Shown: piece by piece, positions 15,448 through 22,246 of the stretch
Layout: each line of letters starts with the position of its first letter
Numbering within the stretch: position 1 is the stretch's first letter
Origin: UBA3941 sp035647175
GTDB lineage: Bacteria; Bacillota; Clostridia; Caldicoprobacterales; UBA3941
Assembly (NCBI GenBank): GCA_035647175.1
Contig: DASRNX010000170.1
Coordinates: forward strand, 1-24,146
Length of the DNA stretch: 24,146 nt
Reading direction: 5' to 3'
The notes under the pieces: model-generated
Database searches by the model: none
The model's input: the letters and a program-made list of their open reading frames with translations, nothing else
What the model was told of the DNA's origin: nothing
Position numbers and translations under genes: made by a program

Positions 15448-15645
15448 CATATATAGTTGATTAATGCATTGAAATAAATTAACGCGTTATGCTATATGTT
15501 TTACGACAAACATTCTACATTGGTACATAGGTGTCGTAAAACATTATCCTTAACCCGTATGTTACGAAAACACATTGTTTTAAGGTAAAATCGGATAATT
15601 TTGCCGATTTTACATTGAAAGATCTTTTTCGTAACATATATAGTT
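15448..15645. promoter_or_regulatory. Cluster of perfect inverted repeats between direct repeats CATATATAGTT
   Basis: Within the 454-bp gap 15310-15763, the 11-mer CATATATAGTT occurs at 15448-15458 and 15635-15645. Between the copies lie TAACGCGTTA (15480-15489), a perfect 12-bp dyad TGTTTTACGACA (15497-15508) / TGTCGTAAAACA (15532-15543), and a perfect 12-bp dyad ATGTTACGAAAA (15559-15570) / TTTTCGTAACAT (15626-15637) that encloses a 10-bp dyad GTAAAATCGG (15585-15594) / CCGATTTTAC (15604-15613). A possible promoter, TTGAAA (15615-15620), 16 nt, TATATA (15637-15642), overlaps the last arm. Operators for the downstream DUF1538 gene or remnants of small mobile repeats are both possible. I see no coding region here. 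Confidence 0.6.
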
Positions 15646-15652
15646 CGTCAAC

Positions 15653-15727
15653 TTACTGTGTGATAAAGGTAATTAGCTATTGAAAAGCGGACGACTTCAT
15701 CGATTGCTTACCTATAGCTAGCGCAAT
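15653..15727 (-). repeat. Repeat A copy 3, internally deleted
   Basis: Positions 15663-15706 match the reverse complement of the right end of repeat A copy 1 at 40 of 44 positions, and TTACTGTG just before them matches copy 2. The other terminus survives as TTACC...TAGCGCAAT (to 15727), which resembles the TAGCACAAT end of copy 2. The roughly 150-bp interior is missing. It ends 36 bp before the DUF1538 start codon. Confidence 0.7.
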
Positions 15728-15763
15728 AGATTAAATCATTACACATAAGAAAGGGGAAGTTAT

Positions 15764-17236
15764 TTGGAAATACTGTTAAGGCAATTGAGGGATGTATCTC
15801 TATCCGTTTTACCTATAACAATTTTGGTTGTAATCCTAAACTATACAATAGTGCCCATGGATAATCAGATGTTTATTAGATTTTTAATAGGTGCATTTTT
15901 GGTGATCCTGGGACTTGGGATATTCTTATTTGGTGCCCACCTGGGTATAGCCCCCATAGGCAATCTCATGGGGGAGACCATAGCAAAGACAAATAAGTCC
16001 TATTTTGTGGGCAGCCTCGGCTTTCTATTGGGGTTTCTTATTACGATCGCGGAACCCGACCTACAAATTCTTGCCCATCAGGTTAATTTGGCATCCGGCG
16101 GTATTGTACCCAGCTCTTTAATCTTGATTGTGGTCTCAGTCGGGGTTGGAATAATGGTAGGCATTGGGCTTCTGAGGATTCTATACGAAAAGCCCTTGAA
16201 CAAGTTGTTTACCCTGGTCTATTTTATAATATTAATACTCGGCTTTAAAACATCCCAGGAATTTCTGGCTATATCCGTCGATGCTTCGGGTGCTACCACC
16301 GGGGCTATGACAACCCCCTTTATATTAGCCTTAGGCTACGGTGTATCACAATTAAAGGGCGGAAAGACATCGGAGGAGGATAGCTTTGGAATGGTGGGTC
16401 TGGCCTCCGCAGGTCCGATCTTTGCGATTATGATAATGAGCATAGTTATGGGCCTTACCGATATCCAGGGTGAGGTGGGGGATTTGGCAGTTAATTTAGG
16501 GATTTTGAACCCATACTTGCGCACCTTTCCTAAGGTAGCCAGGGAAGCAGTTGTTACGCTAATACCCTTGTTGCTCCTGTTTCTGATCTTTGATAAGCTT
16601 AGGTTTAAATTAAATATAAGGAGCAGGAAATCCATCCTCAAAGGACTCCTATATACGTTTATAGGGCTTACCCTGTTTTTAGTCGGGGTGAATGCCGGAT
16701 TCATGGAGGTCGGAAGGGTAATGGGGGAGGGTATAGCAAGGGATTATACCTGGCTTCTGCCCATAATCGGGTTCTTGCTAGGCATGGTGGTGGTCTTGGC
16801 GGAGCCGGCTGTACACGTATTGACGGAGCAGGTGGAGGATGTGACCGCGGGCCATATTAAAAGGGTATTTATCCTGATAGCATTGTCCATGGGTATCGCC
16901 TTCGCAGTCTCTATGTCTATGCTGAGGATAATGATACCGGGATTAAAGCTATGGCACTTCCTATTGCCGGGATTCGCCCTCGGGGCATTTCTATCCTATA
17001 GGGTACCCCCTATATTTGTAGGCATAGCCTATGACTCGGGAGGCGTTGCATCCGGTCCGATGACCGCAACCTTTATCCTGGCTTTTGCCCAGGGGGCAGC
17101 CAAAGCAATACCATCTGCAAACGTTTTAATTGATGGATTTGGCGTTATTGCCATGGTAGCCATGGCTCCTCTGGTGGCTATCCAAACCCTCGGACTTATA
17201 TTTAAAATTAAATCAAAAAAAAAGGAGAGTAATTAG
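15764..17236 (+). CDS. DUF1538 family membrane protein, putative transporter with internal duplication
   Basis: A very hydrophobic 490-residue protein of the DUF1538 family, for which I know no established substrate. It contains two homologous halves. GFLLGFLITIAEPDLQIL (86-103) parallels GFLLGMVVVLAEPAVHVL (336-353); DASGATTGAMTTPFILA (173-189) parallels DSGGVASGPMTATFILA (424-440); and FGMVGLASAGPIFAI parallels FGVIAMVAMAPLVAI. Roughly ten to twelve membrane helices are expected, and the small-residue GATTGAMTTPF segments look like discontinuous helices of a transport path. The start is TTG at 15764 with AAAGGGG about 8 nt upstream. The stop codon abuts the ATG of the tandem P-II gene, so the two are almost certainly translated together. 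By analogy with AmtB/GlnK and SbtA/SbtB, a P-II-gated transporter is the working inference. Confidence 0.85.
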   Translation: MEILLRQLRDVSLSVLPITILVVILNYTIVPMDNQMFIRFLIGAFLVILGLGIFLFGAHLGIAPIGNLMGETIAKTNKSYFVGSLGFLLGFLITIAEPDLQILAHQVNLASGGIVPSSLILIVVSVGVGIMVGIGLLRILYEKPLNKLFTLVYFIILILGFKTSQEFLAISVDASGATTGAMTTPFILALGYGVSQLKGGKTSEEDSFGMVGLASAGPIFAIMIMSIVMGLTDIQGEVGDLAVNLGILNPYLRTFPKVAREAVVTLIPLLLLFLIFDKLRFKLNIRSRKSILKGLLYTFIGLTLFLVGVNAGFMEVGRVMGEGIARDYTWLLPIIGFLLGMVVVLAEPAVHVLTEQVEDVTAGHIKRVFILIALSMGIAFAVSMSMLRIMIPGLKLWHFLLPGFALGAFLSYRVPPIFVGIAYDSGGVASGPMTATFILAFAQGAAKAIPSANVLIDGFGVIAMVAMAPLVAIQTLGLIFKIKSKKKESN

Positions 17237-17902
17237 ATGGACTGGCTAAACAAGGGTCTCGTCCTATTCTGGTGTATTCTGGACTTCGGGAAGGGAAGCA
17301 GACTATTTAGGTTATCTAATGAAATGGGGGGTATAGGCGCTACCATATTCCTGGGCAGAGGTACGATAAAAAACGAATTATTGAACATATTGGGAATTAT
17401 GGATACCAGAAAGGAAATCTTTTTTACGGTTATAGACGAAGAGTTGGAACAAACCTTTTATGAAAGGGTAACTGGGAAATTTAGTTTAGACAGACCTAGT
17501 CATGGCATAGCCTTTTCCATGCCGATAAAATATTGCTCCAGGGTTGACGGCTCCAAAAACATCAGGGGCCCTAAAAAGGAAGGTGGATATAATTTGGGTT
17601 ACGAAGCTATCTTTGTCGTTGTAGATAAGGGTTCGATAGATGATGTCTTAGAGGCGTCCGAATCAGCCGGCTCGACAGGTGGGACCATAATACACGGGAG
17701 GGGATCCGGGACTAAGGAAAAGGAAACATTGTTCAATATCCAAATCGAACCGGAGAAGGAAATAGTCCTTATCCTGTCAAAGGCTCAAAAAACCGAATCC
17801 ATTGTAGGGGCGATTAAGGCGAGATTAAATCTTAATGAACCGGGGACAGGAATCATATTTGTAATGGAGGTAGGCAGAACCGTCGGGCTGTATGAAGAAT
17901 AA
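17237..17902 (+). CDS. Tandem P-II-like signalling protein (two fused domains)
   Basis: A 221-residue protein built of two P-II (GlnB/GlnK-like) domains. Domain 1 is about 6-97 (KGLVLFWCILDFGKGS, GATIFLGRGT, KEIFFTVIDEELEQ, SHGIAFSMPI). Domain 2 is about 122-217 (YEAIFVVVDKGSIDD, GGTIIHGRGSG, KEIVLILSKAQ, PGTGIIFVMEV). A charged linker (98-121) joins them. Canonical P-II proteins are about 112 residues and form trimers, so a two-domain chain is unusual and could form a pseudo-hexameric ring. The segment after GRG, where the T-loop lies, is short in both domains and has no obvious uridylylation Tyr. The PGTG motif of the nucleotide-binding region is kept in domain 2 but is PSHG in domain 1. 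The ATG directly follows the DUF1538 stop; AAGGAGAG lies at 17222-17229. Gating of that transporter is the likely role. Confidence 0.87.
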   Translation: MDWLNKGLVLFWCILDFGKGSRLFRLSNEMGGIGATIFLGRGTIKNELLNILGIMDTRKEIFFTVIDEELEQTFYERVTGKFSLDRPSHGIAFSMPIKYCSRVDGSKNIRGPKKEGGYNLGYEAIFVVVDKGSIDDVLEASESAGSTGGTIIHGRGSGTKEKETLFNIQIEPEKEIVLILSKAQKTESIVGAIKARLNLNEPGTGIIFVMEVGRTVGLYEE

Positions 17903-17964
17903 AAGGATTGCGAAACCTATATTACCGAGGTCGAAGTCGGCGGATAATTAAGACAAGAACTTAA

Positions 17965-18075
17965 AAGGGGGGATCTTCCCCCTTCCGGGAACATCAAACA
18001 GGAGCCTAAGGGGGAAGGACCGGACCAGTGACGAGTCTTTTAATATGCTTTAATGTGCCTTATAAAGGGGGAAGG
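17965..18075 (+). promoter_or_regulatory. Possible alternative-pairing leader controlling the phosphomutase ribosome binding site
   Basis: CTTCCCCCTT (17975-17984) can pair with three targets: AAGGGGG just upstream (17965-17971, using CCCCCTT), AAGGGGGAAG at 18008-18017, and the identical AAGGGGGAAG at 18065-18074. The last contains the Shine-Dalgarno of the phosphomutase gene. The 11-mer AAGGGGGAAGG occurs at both 18008 and 18065. There is no T tract, so simple termination is unlikely. Purine-rich low complexity could produce this by chance. Confidence 0.4.
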
Positions 18076-18080
18076 AAAAG

Positions 18081-19490
18081 ATGATAGAGTTTGGGACAGG
18101 CGGTTGGAGGGCTATTATAGGTGACGAGTTTACAAAGGATAATGTTTGTCTTTTAACCCAGGCCTTGGCGGATATAATCAATGAGGAAGGGCATGGCAGC
18201 CAAGGTGTTGTGGTTGGATATGACAGAAGGTTTTTGTCGGACAAGGCTGCCCGGTGGATAACACAGGTGCTGGCAGGCAACGGAATAAATGTGCTTTTTA
18301 TTGAAGAATATGCCCCTACCCCTTTGGTGATGTATGCTGTCAACAAATATAAAACTCCCTACGGTACGGCTGTGACCGCAAGCCATAATGCATACGACTA
18401 TAACGGAATAAAGGTATTTACCCGCGGGGGTCGGGATGCCGATGAGGGATTGACGAATAAAATTGAGGATCAGATAGCAAGGACCGACTTAATCGATGTC
18501 AATTCTGTAGAGTTTTTAGCCGGCGTCAATAAGGGTCTGATAAGGACAATAGATCCCTTTAATGAGTACATAGACAGTATTTTGTCCATGCTAGATTTAA
18601 ATGCCATATCAAAAATGCGCCTAAAGGTACTCTTTGATCCCATGTTCGGGGCATCTAAGATAAGTCTCAACACGGTATTGAATATTATGCGCTGTCAGGT
18701 GGACATCATCAATGCCAAGCACAATCCGCTTTTTGGAGGTAGGATACCCTCCCCCACCTCATATACCCTAAAGGCCCTGTCCAACCTAGTGCCGGAACAG
18801 GGTTATGACCTTGGTCTGGGTACCGATGGCGACGGTGATCGATTGGGCATAGTAGACGAGCGGGGGGAATTTGTTCATCCTAACGATATACTCTGCCTTC
18901 TGTATTACTATTTTTTAGAATACAAGGGGTGGAAAGGCGGCGTTGTGAGGAATATAGCCACAACTAATATTCTGGACCGTATAGCCGAAGAATATGGACA
19001 GGACTGCTTTGAGGTGCCGGTGGGGTTTAAACACATCAGTTCAGCTATGGACAAGCATGATGCCGTAATAGGCGGTGAAAGCAGCGGGGGTCTTACCATA
19101 AGGGGCCATATAATGGGCAAGGATGCAACTATAGCAGCCGGGCTTATGATTGAAATGATAAGCGTGACAGGGATGTCCATCTCCCAGCTAATGGATGGGA
19201 TAGGCCAAAGATTTGGCTATACCTATTTTGACGAACGAAATATAGAGTTCAACGGGGGAAGCAGGGCCAGGATCTCCAGGCTATTGTTTGAAGACAAAAG
19301 GCTGCCCGCCTTTCCCTATGATATTGATAGAATCAGCTACAGGGATGGGATAAAGATCTATTTTAAAAATCGGGGCTGGGCAGTGCTCAGGTTTTCCGGG
19401 ACGGAGCCCCTTTTAAGGGTATTTGTTGAGATGCCCACAAGGGAGGATGCGGACAAAACCTTAAACATAATGGAGGCCTTCATTCAATAA
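18081..19490 (+). CDS. Phosphoglucomutase/phosphomannomutase (alpha-D-phosphohexomutase)
   Basis: A 469-residue alpha-D-phosphohexomutase with the four expected regions: FGTGGWRAIIG at the N-terminus, the phosphoserine loop TASHNAYDYNG with Ser101, the magnesium loop TDGDGDRLG with Asp249, Asp251 and Asp253, the sugar-binding GGESSGG, and the phosphate-binding RFSGTEPLLRVF near the C-terminus. The family interconverts hexose 1- and 6-phosphates; glucose, mannose or glucosamine specificity cannot be read off with confidence, although FGTGGWR and the GESSGG loop fit a glucomutase/mannomutase rather than GlmM. AAGGGGGAAGG at 18065-18075 serves as the ribosome binding site and may be masked by an upstream C-rich segment. 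It is convergent with the sensor operon, with 96 bp between the genes. Confidence 0.93.
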   Translation: MIEFGTGGWRAIIGDEFTKDNVCLLTQALADIINEEGHGSQGVVVGYDRRFLSDKAARWITQVLAGNGINVLFIEEYAPTPLVMYAVNKYKTPYGTAVTASHNAYDYNGIKVFTRGGRDADEGLTNKIEDQIARTDLIDVNSVEFLAGVNKGLIRTIDPFNEYIDSILSMLDLNAISKMRLKVLFDPMFGASKISLNTVLNIMRCQVDIINAKHNPLFGGRIPSPTSYTLKALSNLVPEQGYDLGLGTDGDGDRLGIVDERGEFVHPNDILCLLYYYFLEYKGWKGGVVRNIATTNILDRIAEEYGQDCFEVPVGFKHISSAMDKHDAVIGGESSGGLTIRGHIMGKDATIAAGLMIEMISVTGMSISQLMDGIGQRFGYTYFDERNIEFNGGSRARISRLLFEDKRLPAFPYDIDRISYRDGIKIYFKNRGWAVLRFSGTEPLLRVFVEMPTREDADKTLNIMEAFIQ

Positions 19491-19586
19491 CATGCAACCT
19501 CTTATATTATGATCATTTACAGGAAGATATTATAGCGCAGAATGGCTATCGCAGAACATATGGTTAGAGAAATACGGGTTCTATCC

Positions 19587-20534
19587 CTAAGGCGCCTGGA
19601 ATGGGAAAATTAGATTTTCAGTATCCGGATCAAAGAGGTTTTCCAACGTTACACGTTGGGGTCTTAGGGACGTTATACGTGAAACATTGTCCCCCCCTGC
19701 CATTTTAATAGCATTTTGTACTCCCAGATATCCTACACGGAAAGGGGATTGGGCAATGGCTGTTTCAACGATGCCGTTTTCAAGGTAGTTGATAGTAGCT
19801 ATGGATGCATCGGAAGATACCATGAACATGTCTACATCCTGCTGAACAACGGCCTCAGCCACACCCTCAACGGCAATTGCATTAAAGGCGGCAATGGCTT
19901 TAATATATGTATGCTCTGCAATAAAGGTCGCAATTTGCTTATGGGCGGTCAGGGCATCGTCGCTATCTAGGGAAACCTCTACTACATGAATCCCATTTTC
20001 CCCCAAGGCGGCCTTCATGGAGTTCAATTGTTCTATGGCTATACTGTTTGAAACATTGGGTAATATTGCCGCAATTTGGTTCCCACTGTTCAATTTTTCT
20101 AAAAAAGATTCTGCCATTAATTCCCCGGTCTCTACGGGGTCCGTATACACATAAGAATTTTTATCGCCATTTATTTCAGAGGTAGGAAGAGAATTTATGA
20201 CCACAACGGGGATATTCAAGTCCTTTAATTTGCTATCTATCTTATGATACTCCAGGGGATATATAACAAGGGCATCTATCCCATCGTCCTTTAGGCTATC
20301 GATGAACATAGCCTGTTTCGAGATACTGGTATTCTTCGCCGTTATCTTGTAGGTAAGATTAATGTCCATTTCCTCTGCGGCTGCCTTCGCACCCTGAAGA
20401 AAATTATTGTTGGTATCCTGGGAATCCTCGGACAAAACAATAGCAATGTTTAGGGTTTTTGCACCGCTACAACCGCCCAATATGATGGAAAATACTATAA
20501 CTAGCGCAAGATAGGCAGACAGACGATAACGCAT
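19587..20534 (-). CDS. Sugar-binding lipoprotein (periplasmic-binding-protein fold), probable sensor subunit
   Basis: A 315-residue type-1 periplasmic binding protein (RbsB/XylF-like). The N-terminus is a lipoprotein signal: MRYRLSAYLALVIVFSIILG followed by the lipobox Cys22 in LGGCSG, so the mature protein is membrane-anchored outside the cell. The binding fold follows with LNIAIVLSEDSQDTNN, DGIDALVIYP, IPVVVINS, SYVYTDPVETGELMA and IAAILPN. Its start overlaps the end of the kinase gene by 34 bp, and GAGGAGG for this gene lies inside the kinase coding region, so translation is coupled. No transporter permease or ATPase follows. This points to a sensing role like that of XylFII in clostridial XylFII-LytS-YesN systems, not to a transport role. 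The ligand is inferred to be a sugar; which one is unknown. Confidence 0.88.
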   Translation of the reverse strand: MRYRLSAYLALVIVFSIILGGCSGAKTLNIAIVLSEDSQDTNNNFLQGAKAAAEEMDINLTYKITAKNTSISKQAMFIDSLKDDGIDALVIYPLEYHKIDSKLKDLNIPVVVINSLPTSEINGDKNSYVYTDPVETGELMAESFLEKLNSGNQIAAILPNVSNSIAIEQLNSMKAALGENGIHVVEVSLDSDDALTAHKQIATFIAEHTYIKAIAAFNAIAVEGVAEAVVQQDVDMFMVSSDASIATINYLENGIVETAIAQSPFRVGYLGVQNAIKMAGGDNVSRITSLRPQRVTLENLFDPDTENLIFPFQAP

Positions 20535-22246
20535 GTACCCTCATCCTCCTCACTTTCAATCCTCAGTCCATATCCGTCTCCGTAGAGGAGCTGAATTCTG
20601 TTATGGATATTTCTCAGGGCAATTCCATGGGCCTTACTGCCGGGCTTGGAATCTAGTGTCCCTGTAGTATTGGCCAGGGATCGGCGTAACTCCTTTAGGG
20701 AATCTTCGGTCATTCCTATCCCATTATCCTTGACCGAGATCTTCAGCAGTCCGATATGGGTATACGCCTTGACAAAGATTTTTCCGCTGTCCAAGGTAGA
20801 TAGGCCATGTTCTATAGCGTTCTCGATTATAGGCTGCAGGATCATCCGGGGACAGAGGAAGGCCTCTGTTTCTGGTCCACACTCTATATAGAATTCGAAT
20901 TTATTCCCATAGCGCAGGGATTGAATATGCACATATCTATCCACATACTCCAGTTCAAAGGAGAGGGGGATTGTCGATGCCGTCGTGGAGGCATTGAGCT
21001 TAAAGATGTCGGTGAGGGCGGTAATCATCTCTATGGCCCCCCGCTTTTTGCCGTCTTCAATCATCCAGATGATGGATCCTAGGATATTATAGAGAAAATG
21101 GGGGGTAATCTGGGTCTGGAGGGAGGCGAATTCGGCCTTCCTAAGCTCGATTTGTTTTAGTTCCTGTTCCCGCAGAAGCCGTTTGATATAGACAATCAGA
21201 CGATTGATGGATTCTGCCAGCATATTAATCTCCAAAATAGAATTATCCTCATCAAAAGTCACGTCCAGATGCCTATCGTTAATACCATAAATTTTTTCGC
21301 TGATATCCTTTAGGGGCAGGGTGATTCTCCTGGTAAACAAATAGCTGGTGGGGAGTATGAGCATAAGCATAAACACGGATATCAAAATTAAACGGGTGAC
21401 ATAGAATCTCCATGTATAGCCAAGATCCCCCAGATATGCGGCATTGACTACATACCAGTTTTCGTAAGGCATGTAATCTACGTGGTTCATATACTTTTTC
21501 CCATTGATCTCGCTGGTATAGGTATGGTTTATAGATTGGGTTAAAACACCTTGAAAATCCTCTTTCCACAAGCCCATCAATACCAGTTGCTGCTTCGTAT
21601 GGTAGATAAGGTCTTCATTGCTTACTATATAGACATATCCCGAACTCTTGGATTGTGCGCCGGAACATACAGCCGCAATGGACGAGAATTTTATGTCCAT
21701 CAGAAGCACTGCGGGATGAATCGCCCCATCCTTTTTATAGGCGATGCGCCTGCTCAGGGACATGACCCAATCGTATTTTCCTGTAAAAAGGTTTTGCACG
21801 TGGGGTACGGTAAATTTATTGATGGTGTTGGCCTCGGCAAACCAGCTTTGCTCCTTGGCGTCGACGGTTGGTTTTAACCGATTTTCCGTCTGGGAATAGA
21901 TAAGGTCACCGTCATAATCAAACAGGGCAATGGTAACAATGTCATTGTTGGTGGAAAAAATCGTTGACAGCTTCGCATTTAAATCCCCGCTATCTAGATT
22001 GTCCGCGTGTAAAATTGTCACAGCAACATTATTGAAGGTGTTGCGGAAGGAGGACATAGTTAGCTCAAGGTTTGATTTTAATTGGGAAGTAGTCGTGGTA
22101 AGCTGCGAGGTATAACCCCTGTTTAGGATGTTCGCAAAGAGAAAATAATTGAGTACAAATAAAAGCCCGATGGCTATGATAAACAGGAAGAGTATGGAGC
22201 CATATAAAAGCTTGCTGACCGATCGTTCCGCCCTTAATATTTTCAT
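20501..22246 (-). CDS. LytS/YesM-type sensor histidine kinase
   Basis: A 581-residue membrane histidine kinase of the YesM/LytS class. Helix 1 spans about 14-40, an extracellular sensor region resembling dCache spans about 41-280, and helix 2 spans about 283-305. A HAMP segment (about 306-360) follows, then a His_kinase domain with phospho-acceptor His383 in QITPHFLYN. The HATPase domain has the N-box QPIIENAIEHG, the DNGIGM G1 box and a later GIALRNIHNRI. The ATG overlaps the regulator stop codon by 4 bp (ATGA), and the binding-lipoprotein gene starts within its 3' end. Such kinases answer extracellular sugars or peptides; the linked lipoprotein implies that ligand is presented to the sensor region. 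Confidence 0.95.
   Translation of the reverse strand: MKILRAERSVSKLLYGSILFLFIIAIGLLFVLNYFLFANILNRGYTSQLTTTTSQLKSNLELTMSSFRNTFNNVAVTILHADNLDSGDLNAKLSTIFSTNNDIVTIALFDYDGDLIYSQTENRLKPTVDAKEQSWFAEANTINKFTVPHVQNLFTGKYDWVMSLSRRIAYKKDGAIHPAVLLMDIKFSSIAAVCSGAQSKSSGYVYIVSNEDLIYHTKQQLVLMGLWKEDFQGVLTQSINHTYTSEINGKKYMNHVDYMPYENWYVVNAAYLGDLGYTWRFYVTRLILISVFMLMLILPTSYLFTRRITLPLKDISEKIYGINDRHLDVTFDEDNSILEINMLAESINRLIVYIKRLLREQELKQIELRKAEFASLQTQITPHFLYNILGSIIWMIEDGKKRGAIEMITALTDIFKLNASTTASTIPLSFELEYVDRYVHIQSLRYGNKFEFYIECGPETEAFLCPRMILQPIIENAIEHGLSTLDSGKIFVKAYTHIGLLKISVKDNGIGMTEDSLKELRRSLANTTGTLDSKPGSKAHGIALRNIHNRIQLLYGDGYGLRIESEEDEGTCVIVCLPILR

Noticed and set aside
17975..18017. Hairpin after the tandem P-II gene as a rho-independent terminator
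   Set aside because: The stem is strong, but no T tract follows; GACCGGACC comes instead. I describe it as a possible leader switch.
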